Assembly: GCA_025890175.1 (NCBI GenBank)
Contig: JANPYM010000005.1
Location: forward strand, 1,378,440 to 1,442,439
DNA length: 64,000 nt
Reading direction: 5' to 3'
Source of the DNA: Ciborinia camelliae
Lineage: Eukaryota; Ascomycota; Leotiomycetes; Helotiales; Sclerotiniaceae
In this document: positions 11,103 through 21,566 of the stretch, piece after piece
Layout of the letters: every line of letters begins with the position of its first letter
Position numbering within the stretch: the stretch's first letter is position 1
The notes under the pieces: model-generated
The model's input: only the letters and a program-made list of their open reading frames with translations
Told to the model about the DNA's origin: nothing
Databases searched by the model: none
Position numbers and translations under genes: made by a program

Positions 11103-12050
11103 GCGGGCGGCCTTCTTGCACCTTGTTCGCGGATATACTCATTGGATTTCCGTTTCTGTGAGTGCAATGCAGATTACGAGAGCGGTTTTGGCCCGATTCA
11201 AGGCAGTGATGTGTACCATCCGGGTGATGATGGCCTGAGAATCAATCATATTCAAGGATCGTCATGGAGAGATTTGGGGAGACATTACATGGGGGATGGC
11301 AAAGGAGACGCGAACTATTTTGACGGGCATTATTTCCTCTGTATACTTTGATGATACCAGCATTTGTAATTTGGCGTTCGAGGCATTTGGGTAGGATGGA
11401 AAGGATAAGGAACGCTCAGAATGATAATAGTGAATGGTTGGGAGTATTGAATGCCAGGTCATTTGAGATGAGCATATGGCTGGCGTTATGAGAGATCTGT
11501 TCGTTCTTTAGGGATAAATCTGCACAGTTTGCATTCGAGGAAGAAATGGCCAAAAATTTAATGAGAAAGGAGGAATCAACATTCAAGTTACCTGGCCGGG
11601 TTGTCAAGATAGGCATTGCAGCGAAGACGGATGGTGAAGTCAAATCTCCTTTCAATAAGGACAAGACGATACTGGTCTAGCTCCGAAGGCGCTGATTAGG
11701 CCATGATTTGCATATACCGGGCTATTTTCCAAGTTACATAACGACAGTATTCAGATTGATTAGCAATAATGGCACCACTCTCTCGCTCGCGCCGGGAAAC
11801 GCTAGAGAGGGGTAGATTCTCATTGCGGGCATGGAACATGAGGTGCATATTTGCATAATAAACAAGAAAGCAAGCTCGATGGCTTCTACCCACGACTCAA
11901 ATTCAATACTCACCTTCTCCATACGTAGCTACAATAGAACAATTATCTCATGGTGCATAAATATGGCAATCAAGAATCGTATCAACCCATCTGCCAATCT
12001 TCGCCGAGTGAAACGCCCGCAAGACCAACATCGTCGCTTGACCGTATCTA
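11103..12050. other. BUD31-to-kinase interval, holds one candidate gene
   Basis: Apart from the candidate small gene at 11324-11680, this 948-bp interval shows only short open frames. It should contain the 3' UTRs of BUD31 and of the convergent kinase gene. Confidence 0.5.
11324..11680 (+). CDS. Candidate small membrane protein, 5' end unresolved
   Basis: A coding-like stretch lies between BUD31 and the kinase gene. A plus-strand frame opens after 11323 and reads a hydrophobic segment (ALFPLYTLMIPAFVIW), a basic stretch, and then NDNSEWLGVLNA. A 57-bp intron ending TTCTTTAG (about 11455-11511) would join it in frame to a second block from 11512 to the stop at 11680 that contains FAFEEEMAKNLMRKEES and FKLPGRVVKIGIAAKTDGEV. 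An internal ATG at 11396 would give about 76 residues without the hydrophobic segment; a longer form needs an upstream exon that I could not fix. Another open frame nearby begins MAKETRTILTGIISS (about 11295). The amino-acid texture is protein-like and a single-pass membrane protein is plausible, but the family is not recognised and the GTCATT donor is weak. Confidence 0.35.
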
Positions 12051-14644
12051 TCATGGCTTCTGCTCTTCGTCTCCCCTTTCCTTTCGCTTTTCCATGGCTC
12101 CGTGGACTATGTTGTCAAATGTAGTCCCACCCCTGTCACTGATGTCCCTTCCCATGTTTTTTGTATTCTCTACTGCCCGAGAAACAAGATCCGAGAAGGC
12201 TTGATGTCCTTCTGAGAGCTTTTCATGGAGAGAAAGGTCATCTTTGTTTTCCTGAGCGCGATCCACAAGACCTTTCCATCCTTGAATACGACCTTTCATA
12301 TCCGCATGATGCGGGAGATTAATCATATTACGATCGGCTCTATACTCTTTCTTGTGATCTACTCGTCGGGTCAAGTAGACAGTGGCAGCGAGTCCTTGGG
12401 CAGCACGGATTCGCTCAACCTCTTGTTGATAGGCAGTGTCGTATATGCTGAAATCGGCTGCTGTTGGGGATTCGGCAATCGATTCTTGTAGTGGGGCGTC
12501 CAGAGAATCATCATCTCCAGCCCCAGCACCAACTCCTAGGTACAGAGGTTGTTCATCCAAAGGATCATGGGCATGTCCTTTGTCACCAGAGTGCTGCTCC
12601 CGAAACTCTGGAAGTTTGATGATCAAATCGGATGAATCGGTTTTTGCGATCTTCTGATGTGATTGAATTTTATCTATGTGCTCCTCATCTGCTGTAACCG
12701 TACTCGAATAATCCATCTTGCTTGTCATAATACTAGTATCGGCAGCTGATGGATATGTGCCGTCATGGTGGATACCTTCAGCAACAAGCGCCGCCTCAAC
12801 TAATCGTCTATCCTCGAGATCCGAGCTTTTGGACCTATGAAGCGCCGATTCCTTTTGCTCGTCCACCCCCATCGATGGATGCAAAACACGAACACCTTTC
12901 CCTAATGTCTCGGAAATGGCATTAGGTCTTTTCTGCTCTAATTTGGTCTTAAATTTCTTCACAGCCTTCATGACTGCGAGAAGACCTCTCATTTTGGTAG
13001 TTATTGCATGATTAACTTCGGTTTCACTGGGTGGTTCAACCAAGTTTGCTATATTTTCTTCTTTTGATAACAAAGGATCAGTTCCCTTGTTGGTCACCCA
13101 AGGGTGTTCCTTTTGAACGTCAGCCAATCTCGGGTAAAATATATAGGGGAAAGCATACGCGAATTTCATCCATAGTGATTCTTTTCTTAGGATCCTTTTC
13201 TAGAAGTTTTTTCATCAAATCCACAAACTCGGGGTCGACATCAGTATCGTAGTCAACCTGATCGTTCTTGATTGCCTCGTACAATTCAAGGACCCCGGTT
13301 CGCTCAAAAGGTATGTGGCCGAAGCGCAGACAATAAAGTGAGATACCCATGGACCAGATGTCAGCCGCTCTGCCGGAGACATCGCCATGCTTCGTGATAC
13401 ACAATTCTGGCGGCAGAAAAGCAGGAGATCCTGCAGATTTGGCTGTCATCATATCTGAAGCTTTCTCAAACATCTCGGAAACTCCAAAATCAACAACTTT
13501 CAGCACATCGTCTTCTGTCAATAGCAAATTATCTGGCTTGATATCTCGGTGAACGACGCCTTGGGCATGAACTTCATAATGTGAGCTTATTTAGCAACAC
13601 AGAATATCCCCAGAAGTACTCACGATATTCAATACCAAGTATCAGATCCCTGAACCAGCATCTGCAACTTTCAACATCATATGGATCTGCTTTCTCTCCA
13701 AGTCCAACCTTCATAACGACTCCTTTCTTACACATCTCCAGAACCATGTAAAGAGAATCTTCCTCGGGATCATCCAGTACTTCTATTAAACTGACAACAT
13801 TTGGGTGGTTCAACTTCTTCATGATAGCGATCTCCTCTTTTATTAAATATAGAGGATTTCCTTGTTGCTCATTGATGTGGATATCAGAGGCCGAATGGCG
13901 ATGTAAAGGAGAGTTGAAGCCGCTTCCTGCTGCCAGATGTCCTGGTCGTCTAACGTAATGCGGCCTTCGAAGGATATTCGACTGTGCTCTTTTCCGTAAC
14001 CTCGATTTTGAGAACTCCTTGACTGCCTATGTATCCAATATTAAACCAAGAGTCAGCGGTTTAGGACAGAAGTCCTTACAAATTCCTTTCCGTACTGGTC
14101 CACTGCTAAATGAACAGCCCCAAACGAGCCCCTGCCAATTTCATCCTTGATGATGTATTGGTTAATATGATGTTCAGCTCTCCCATCTTCTTCATTATTC
14201 GTGTACTCGGATCTTGCATCAAGTGTTTCCTTTTTACAATCAGCGCATATCTATATGCGAAGAGCCGGTTTGCGGGACTTGTAGCAAACCTTTACTTCCC
14301 GGTGCGTAGAAGCACTGCGACGGTGATGTCGGAGAGGACTTTGATATGCGGGGGTGGAGCTCGAAGATCCATTAGCGGGAGATAAAGATAAGGGGGGTCC
14401 TTTGGGGGCGATTTACAGGTATTGTACTACGGGCGGACGGCCATCGACTCGTTCACCTGGTATATCGAGAGAAATGCCTATGTGGTTGACAAGTTAGCAC
14501 CCCCTGTGCGAGATTTTGGTTGTTATAGTCGAGAATTGAAAAGCCTCACGTACCATGAGAAGGAAGAATGCCTGCATTAGCCTCTTTTTGGGTAATATCG
14601 CCCGGATGACCTGGTTGTTCACAATCGCCAGCGAAAGAAGACAT
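12051..14644 (-). CDS. CaMKK/AMPK-kinase-type Ser/Thr protein kinase
   Basis: Seven exons (14644-14554, 14477-14457, 14399-14290, 14229-14080, 14026-13624, 13571-13159, 13109-12051) give 748 residues. The catalytic domain is intact: glycine loop GRGSFG (106-111), VKEF lysine K127, HRDIKPDN (266-273), DFG (286-288) and the activation-loop end GSPAFLPPE. RRSASTHREVK just upstream and the short RP-type insert after the VKEF lysine (RLRKRAQSN) match the fungal calcium/calmodulin-dependent kinase kinase group, which phosphorylates CaMK and Snf1/AMPK. The 350-residue C-terminal tail is polar and probably regulatory. Exon 2 is a 21-nt micro-exon, needed to bypass an in-frame stop. Divergent from BET5. 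The kinase class is fairly certain; which upstream kinase ortholog (Ssp1/CmkC type) is inferred. Confidence 0.88.
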
Positions 14645-15330
14645 TTTTTATTAAATCAAAGGTTAAATATCTCACTTCATATTGAAAAACCAGCTAACTT
14701 GAAGGTCCAGTGAATAGAAGACAAAGAGAGGAGAGGAATATTGAGGGGAAGAAAGGTGCAGGTGTACGGTGAGATTGAAATGAAATGAAATGGTGAGGCT
14801 ATCAAAAATTAGTCAACAAATGAGGAGCTTTGGTCAAGGGGTCGGCCGATCTCTGGGATTACCTATACCTAAATTGGATTATAGATTATTATAGCTTATA
14901 GCTGGAGATTATAGATTATTATAGATTATAGCTGGAGATTATGGATTATTATAGATTATAGGCACCTCGACTATCAAATAATACCTACCTAGGGCCCGGG
15001 GATTTAAGGCTTGCTAGGTATCTTCAGAAAAGCTTAATTCGATACTAGTGTTAAGACTTAACCTACTTTTTAGCGTACAGACTGACGGAGTACGAGTACA
15101 CTACGGTGAACTATTATTACCTCTACTGCATACTTATTAATAACCTTACCTTTTACCTAGGTAACCTACTCGGTACTTCCAAAGCCTTGTCAATACCAAT
15201 TACCTGCCTACCTACCTACCTACCTAGTAGTAATCTCAAGAGGCTGAAGGTGTTGTTTGTTTCCCAAGGGAATAAATATATCAACACATTATATTACATT
15301 ACATTAGGTACATTACATTACATTCTTAAT
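14645..15330. promoter_or_regulatory. Divergent promoter region CaMKK-like/BET5
   Basis: This 686-bp interval separates two divergent start codons. It includes a 30-bp tandem repeat (14881-14961), TACCTACCTAGG-type palindromes near 14985 and 15205, and short ACATT runs near 15290-15325. No other gene is supported. Confidence 0.55.
14871..14961. repeat. 30-bp tandem repeat, about 2.7 copies
   Basis: Two near-identical 30-bp units of the type ATAGATTATTATAGATTATA followed by GCTGGAGATT occupy 14881-14910 and 14911-14940, with a partial third copy to 14961. A degenerate start precedes them. Confidence 0.85.
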
Positions 15331-15981
15331 ATGGTTGTCTATTCCTTTTATATATTCGATAGGCATAGTAAGTCAACCCACACCTTAGAATCCCCAATTA
15401 ACACTAATCGCATCCCCCCCAGCCGAATGCATCTACTCCAAACTCTGGCACCGCAATAATGAGCGGCCTCCTTCCACCACCACCACCGGCGCAACCGCGC
15501 GACCTATCTCTGGCTCTAGCAACTCCAGTACCGTACCTCCTCCTCCTATCAATGCCCCAGAACTTGCTGTCCCGAAGAGTCGCCCCGGAAAGTTGAGTGC
15601 GCAAGATGATGCGAAATTGATATTCGGCACGATATTCTCGCTGCGGAATATGGTGAGAAAGTTAGGAGGACCGGATGATAGCTTTATATCGTTTCGAACG
15701 GGACAGTACAAGTTACATTATTACGAGACTCCAACGAATATCAAGTTTGTGATGCTTACGGATACACAAACTTTGCCTATGAGGCAGGTGCTACATCAAA
15801 TCTATGTTAATCTCTATGTAGAATTTGGTATGTTGATTCTCAATTATTACTCGTCCGTAGATACTGATACTTCACAGTTGTCAAGAATCCACTATCCCCT
15901 GTCGAACATCCTGGAGGTGAAGGAGTTGCGAACGAGCTCTTTGAGTTGGCCCTCGACCAATTCGTCAAAGGTGTTCTTTAA
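15331..15981 (+). CDS. BET5: TRAPP complex subunit Bet5 (TRAPPC1)
   Basis: Three exons (15331-15367, 15423-15827, 15878-15981) give 181 residues. Bet5 is a longin-fold core subunit of the TRAPP complexes, the Rab1/Ypt1 exchange factors that tether ER-to-Golgi vesicles. The family start MVVYSFYIFDRH is encoded by the 37-nt first exon and continues TECIYSKLWH. The core SAQDDAKLIFGTIFSLRNMV (58-77 region), KLHYYETPTNIKFVMLTD and LYVEFVVKNPLSP follow, ending LDQFVKGVL. A Pro/Ser/Thr-rich insert of about 45 residues after LWHRNNE is typical of filamentous fungi and absent from yeast and animals. All junctions keep frame. It faces PEX3 tail to tail. Confidence 0.95.
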
Positions 15982-16515
15982 TGTCCAATGCTCGCCACGA
16001 GCCTTATGATTTAACGCAGTGGATATTCAATGTCGTATAAAATTTGATTTGAACGGTAATACAGCAAGACATAGTAGCAGGCCGAGGAGTTTGGGGGATA
16101 TTGGAGTCGAGGTTAAAGGGAGCACGTCTGTAAAAACCGGGAGTTAAAAATGGGGCCAACAAGAGAGCCTCCGGGAATTATAAATCACGAATATCTCCAG
16201 TTCTAGGTGGATTGGGTCTCACGGAAGCCTTCCAAAGTTAGATTTGACAATCAAATAGTCTTCCAGGCTTAGATGCTTGGCATTCAGGACTTTCAACCCA
16301 ATATGGCATGTATGTCTCTCAAAGGAAGCCAAGTTGAACAGTGTAGAGGATATAGATCTTATAGCCTAAAGGATGATATAATTATGCCATTATTTTGGTA
16401 TCTTTAACATAACTCGTTTCTTTCGCCTCAATAAATTTCCCACAACCCTGCCCAGTAATGATTCCTATATTCCAAATATTCCCTCGAGTTTGTATGAAAG
16501 TTACCGAGATTCAAT
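15982..16515. other. Convergent BET5/PEX3 interval, no gene seen
   Basis: These 534 bp lie between two stop codons and presumably hold both 3' UTRs. No open frame, repeat or structured element is supported. Confidence 0.6.
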
Positions 16516-18186
16516 CTACAAAGATGCCGACTTGTCCGCTGGCTCTACCGCTTTCCCCCACGCATTTTCGAATCTGCTTGCGGTTCCCACATCTATGAGG
16601 CTATCTTGGCCATTAGAAGCCACGGCGGTCATTTCAGATTCGCCCAAGCCATTCTTTGGCACCAATATAGCACTCCCAAAGTCATCAACCGGGTTTATCT
16701 CGTTCTCGTGACTAGAGTAAACCACAGCGGCGAAAGCTTCCAATTCCCTAACCTGTTCCATGGCTTGGAGATATTCGTTAGGCACACCATTTCCAATAGA
16801 ATGAGCCTGTCTAGTGAGGACGGCCAATATTAATGGAAGTTTTACCGGTTTTGGTTCAATGATTTCCGTAACACGAGCATCCTCGGGTTGAGATGGAACC
16901 TTGAAGCTTTGCTGGGCAATTTTTTGTTCAACAAGAGTTGAGAAACCAGCATCAAGAAGCATAGTCAAAACGTGGGAGAATGGTGGAGAGTCGATAAGAT
17001 CTGAAGTTTCATCAAGAAGTCGTCTCAAAGGTGATACAGGGGAGGACGAAGATATCTCAGGCTCCATTGTTTTCATGCCAGATTCTTTGATGACAAAATC
17101 CTCTTGATCTCGTGGTGGCAGGAGGTACTGTAACCAACGAGTCGCCTGTCTATCCTCGGGAGTGGCCCCTTCCACTTTTTTACGAACCTCGAGTGTCAAT
17201 TCGGAGAACTTGGCCATCGTGAGCTCTTCACGAATAGAAGTGTCCCTAAATACTTCTTTCACTGCAGCCTCAACCTTAAACATGACATCCCTCCAACCTC
17301 TATGAAGTAACCACCAGCTGAATGTCAAGTAGCGTCTATTCGTCTCGAAGTCGTTCCCGTATGCTTGATCTGCATTATCATCATCATTATTCTCCAAGCT
17401 TATTGTTGATTGCTCCGCACCACCAGTAGCCAGGGAGACTACACTCGAAAGGTAACTGCGACGTCCTAGGAGATTAAGCTGTATTCGCGTGAGAAGTGTG
17501 AGCAGAGAGAGTGTATATATTAAAGTGAAAGATCGCGTGATGGCTAGCACATGTTAGTAACGAATGGTAAGTTGAAGTCAGTTAGCTTACAACTAATCTT
17601 CAGGTCATTCCACAATTGCATCTTCGACTTTTTGACCTTTTGTGCTCGCTGTGCCCCTTGTTGTCCCCCATCTTGTGCTCCATCAACACCCAACTCTAAT
17701 CCTGAGGGTATTCCGAGTTGACTTATATGCATTCCACTATCACTGAAACTCGCCATGCTTCTGCCATCGTCATCGGTAATGCTTGGAGGGCTGGAGCCGA
17801 ATTCTGATGGGCGACCTTCTCCATTTCGAGCCTGTTTTGCAGCCTTCTGTTGTTGCAGTTCGTAGGTAATCCTCTCCGTTTCCAATTCTGCAAGAATGTT
17901 TTCGGTGGCTGTGGGCAGAAGGGCCAAGACGGTGTAGGTGCAATCTTCCTGATTTTGCTCAAATCGACGGCGGAGACTAAGAATAAGTGGATAAGCATTA
18001 AGTTCATTATCTCAGTGGATACCAAACACACTTCTCTCGAGCTATACGATCACTACTCATACGTTGTCGAGCATCGGAAATCTTTCCCATCACATATTGA
18101 GTAGCTACATAGCCTACACCAATCACCCCAAATCCAATCGCAAGGGGAGTTCTATTTCTCCTTGCCCATTTTCGAATAGAATTCAT
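16516..18186 (-). CDS. PEX3: Peroxisomal membrane biogenesis factor Pex3
   Basis: Three exons (18186-18032, 17976-17591, 17543-16516) give 522 residues. Pex3 is the peroxisomal membrane docking protein for the Pex19 chaperone and is needed to insert peroxisomal membrane proteins. The N-terminus shows the targeting signature: a basic cluster (RKWARRNR) followed by a transmembrane segment (PLAIGFGVIGVGYVATQYVM, about 14-33) and ARQRMSSDRIARENLRRRFEQNQ in two parts. Also visible are LALLPTATENILAELETERI, and KISSITRSFTLIYTLSLLTL leading into LTRIQLNLLGRRSYL. Both splice junctions fall inside conserved blocks and restore them exactly. The first intron has a GTGTGT donor; the second has a TACTAAC branch site. 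Length agrees with Pezizomycotina Pex3. It is divergent from ATG101. Confidence 0.95.
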
Positions 18187-18558
18187 AACTTTGTTTCTTT
18201 TTAATAAGAAGAAGAAGAAGAATGAAACCACAATCACATAACGTTGACAAATGACTGTTCAAAAGTTGGAAAATATTGAATGATAAGATTTTGTTGGAGT
18301 TTCCCTAAGGAAATAATGTGAGAAGCTCCAGCTCCCTTTGTTGTCTTGAGGCCGAGGATGTTTTTGATTTCCAGCCACAACTCGGCTGCAACTTCACAGG
18401 ATCCACCGATTCCACCGATACACCGATAAGAAATCGAGTTTAGACTATTGCATAACTTCTTACCCCTCCATGTAAATGCACAAAGACCAAAGCTTCCAAA
18501 AGTGCACGACCAAACTCTGAAAACAACAAACACAAATGAGAAGATTGAAATACTGGCA
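18187..18558. promoter_or_regulatory. Shared PEX3/ATG101 promoter
   Basis: This is a 372-bp interval between two divergent start codons, with a short polypurine/polypyrimidine run next to PEX3 (about 18198-18225). No specific binding site was identified. Confidence 0.5.
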
Positions 18559-19364
18559 ATGGATCAGCGCAGAGCACCCGAATATATCATTGAGGTGTTT
18601 GCTGACCCAACCTCGGTGAAAGAGGTCATTAAGGGCAAGTAACAACTGTGTTTTCTTGCCATCATCAGCATATCATGTCACAATTTGCGCTTGCTAACTC
18701 GACTCCTATATAGGCATTCTACATACCATATTCTTTCACCGATTCTTCCCTTCTATTAGGCCAAAGTCTCGCGATGTTCTCGAGATGACTCTGCCATATA
18801 TTGAGAATGTAGAAATTGAAACACTTATCGATCAAAGGACTGGTGCTCTGGTGCGGCAACTAGACAGCACCTCAGATCTCGGCACGAGAAATACTGGCGT
18901 GAGAGGACAAATGGCTGTTCAGTTCTTCGAGAAAAAGCGAAGAAAGGCTTGGTTTACGAAAGGAGTATGTTGAGTCTGGAGTACAATTCGGATCATCCGG
19001 ATCGTATTCTCTCTATCCAAAATGCCTCATTGCTAACTTGGATAACAAAGGAGGAAGAGGTATGTTGGGAGCAGTGGACTCTGGATATTACATTGGCGAC
19101 TCCGCGAACAGAGATTGGTAAGGATATTCGAATATTCTATGATATGACTATGGCTAGCTCACACTGTGCCCTACAGAACGAGCAAAGGTCAGAAGTGCGA
19201 TGGAAGCCATGTTACTGAAAGCGGCAATGAAGATCGTGACAACGGTTAACATGGAGAAAGATCATATCCCACCTATCACCACGAGTGAGGCAAATCCGTT
19301 TCCTTATCAGATTATAATAAACCCGAGAGGAGATAGCTGGGGAGCTCGTATGAGTATATTTTGA
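18559..19364 (+). CDS. ATG101: Autophagy-related protein Atg101
   Basis: Four exons (18559-18634, 18714-18964, 19051-19117, 19177-19364) give 193 residues. Atg101 is a HORMA-fold protein that pairs with Atg13 in the Atg1/ULK initiation complex at the phagophore assembly site. Family blocks are MDQRRAPEYIIEVFADPTSV, GILHTIFFHRFFPSI, VRGQMAVQFFEKKRRKAWF, EEEVCWEQWTLDITLATPRT and HIPPITTSEANPFPYQI. The first intron starts GCAAGT, not GT. The GC donor gives the exact family sequence KG-ILHTIFF, whereas the GT two bases into the exon-like extension shifts the frame to a stop. The branch site GCTAACTC and acceptor TATATAG are normal. Presence of ATG101 fits a filamentous ascomycete, since Saccharomyces lacks it. 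Confidence 0.95.
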
Positions 19365-19855
19365 AACAACAAGAGCGAGCATGGGCATTGTAAATATTGT
19401 ATTGGCGTTTTGCTGGATAGAGGATGCTTTGGACTCAGATACCCAATATGAATTGTTTTTTATTGAAAAATCATGAACTCTAAGTATACTTTTCACATGG
19501 TGGTTGACGTGAGCATATTGTTACATACCCTAGATACCTATCTAATCCTTCCAAACATGTAGCCTTATTTAGGCATTCAATTCTGTTCAGTTATTTAACC
19601 CCTTTCGGATAATTCGCATTATTTATTAGAAATTCAACCCTGGGTCGAGGTGCCGGTATTGAGACGTTGAACCACATTTATTACATGGTGATAAGTGTTG
19701 CTATGGTCATGCAGTTCAATGTTCCTTCATGACGAATTCACATGCTACAAATCGCGGCGGAAGTCACGAGTTTCATCAAATAAAACAAGTGCTCATATGC
19801 CAATATAGACTCTCTTCGTTCTCGTAACATCATAAAATCGTAAACCCATGTCATA
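19365..19855. other. Convergent ATG101/zinc-finger interval
   Basis: These 491 bp between two stop codons show no supportable gene. They include an AT-rich stretch at 19500-19640 that is probably untranslated. Confidence 0.6.
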
Positions 19856-20752
19856 TCATGCCTTGCTGAATCCCCTTCCCCTTCCTCGCCCCCTTCCAAA
19901 TCTAACACTGCTCGGTACAAATCTCAGCGCTGACATGGCTGTTTCTAATCCTTTCATATGATCATCTTCTGGTTCCAAGACTGATGCTGTTGCCTCTAAG
20001 CCTTCCATGTCATCATTCTCTGTCAACACTGAAGGGGCATTGGGTCTACTGGCAAGCTCTTCTCCTTCGGTACCTTGCTTGCTCGTAGTTAGCTCAGTAG
20101 TGGCAATGCGTTGCCTTGCTTCGGATTTCATTTGTGTTGCGGAACTGTGTCTTCGATGCCCATGACGTCCTGATCTAAGCATGGAGCTTTTATGATCAAT
20201 GCCATCATTCACAACGAAAAAGTCATACTGCTGAGGAAACATGTGTTTGTCGATGAGATGCATACGTCTCTTCTGAGGAGTCGAGCATTTCCTATCACAG
20301 TCTTCAACAAAACAAGAATACTACTCGATCATCAGTAGCTATAGGCTAGACACGCTCAATGATTCTCTTACAATCTTTTCACCTCTGTCCTTTCTAACAC
20401 TAACTAATGCATCGTGGTTTTCCTCGATGTGAAGGTTGAGAAAGTGTTCCGATGGAAAGTTCTTGCGGCATTCCAAACAACGATTCATGTGAGACTTCTT
20501 GTAGTGTACTTCATAGTCATCGTATGAAAGGAAGGATAATGTCCTGTGATGACCTGGCAAAGAGCACCGCATTACTGATAGACTTTCACCGCTCTCTTGA
20601 TCAATGTGGAAAATTTTGGAGGAGGTTGAAGGGGTGGAAATTGAGGTAGCTTGAGTATCCTGTATCTGGGATGTACTGCCGGCTGTCTCTATGATCTCCA
20701 AATCTGGAGAAGAGGAATCATCAAACTCTTCATCTCGTAAACGTTTTGTCAT
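19856..20752 (-). CDS. C2H2 zinc-finger protein, ZNF511-like
   Basis: Two exons (20752-20372 and 20320-19856) give 281 residues. The first exon carries a disordered Ser/Thr/Asp N-terminus with a basic nuclear-type start (MTKRLRDEE), then paired zinc-finger ligands: CSLPGHHRTLSFLSYDDYEVHYKKSH in two parts and CLECRKNFPSEHFLNLHIEENH likewise. Across the intron lies a third finger-like block, YSCFVEDCDRKCSTPQKRR then HLIDKHMFP. This three-finger order with a PQKRRxHLIDKH motif matches the small ZNF511-like family of eukaryotes, whose function is poorly known. The C-terminus ends in an RG-rich run (RFGRGRGRGRGFSKA) that could bind RNA or be arginine-methylated. The intron is 51 bp with a GTAAGA donor. 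Confidence 0.8.
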
Positions 20753-21566
20753 GGTGTAACAAGATGAAAGAAAATGAAAAGAGCGAGTGACAAGATGCGG
20801 GGGAATTACTGTATTATTATTGAAGAAGAATAGATACTAGGTAGTTCCCTCTGCCTTTGACTTCCTTCTTTTACCTCTGATAGATATTGTCCTCACCTAT
20901 GATCCAAATATCGAAGCTAGTCGATAAGAATAGAGAGTAGAGAGTAGAGAGTAGAGAGTTGAGAGTTGAGAGTCGAGGGTTTCTCGGTTTCTACTATGTA
21001 TACTCAGTTTTCATGGTATTTTGTTTTGTGATGTGATGTGATGTGATGATTGTGATGATAGATCAATAATTGTTTGGGAGATGATGTGAGAATGTGGAAC
21101 CTATCTCTAAATTGATACTTTTGGCATTTAGAGGGCGGTATGAGATGGCAGAAAATTAAGCCGTACCAGGTAGGTAGTCATGAATGAAAATTGACTAAAC
21201 TACACACTACTACTGCTAGGAAACATCACTTCAATCATAACTCATCATCGATTTCCCCTCCTCATCTCCTCATGTATTCTCATAAGCCTAAGGCTCAAAA
21301 AGACCATAAAGTCTTTTTGTCATATCAATCTTGTTTAATTCCTTGAAGAGATAATTTGTTAGTGAATTATTTGTTCAAATCTGAATTCACTTTTATTTTC
21401 TGCAAATTTCCCAAACTTCAATTTGTGACCTTTCCTCACATTTGTTTTCCCACCAGAATCCATGGCCAACTCTTACAACTTTTATTCTGGTTCAGGAAGA
21501 CAAAAATCAATCTAACAATATAAGTCGACCTTGGCGTCCTTTACAATCTCCCAGGGAACTTTAACT
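20753..21566. promoter_or_regulatory. Divergent region, zinc-finger gene/EST1-like gene
   Basis: An 814-bp interval between divergent start codons. It contains a short tandem run of AGAGTAG/AGAGTTG units (about 20931-20977), GTGATGTGATG repeats near 21027-21050, and a 26-bp imperfect hairpin near 21290-21325 (AAGGCTCAAAAAGAC against GTCTTTTTGTC). No gene is supported. Confidence 0.5.
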
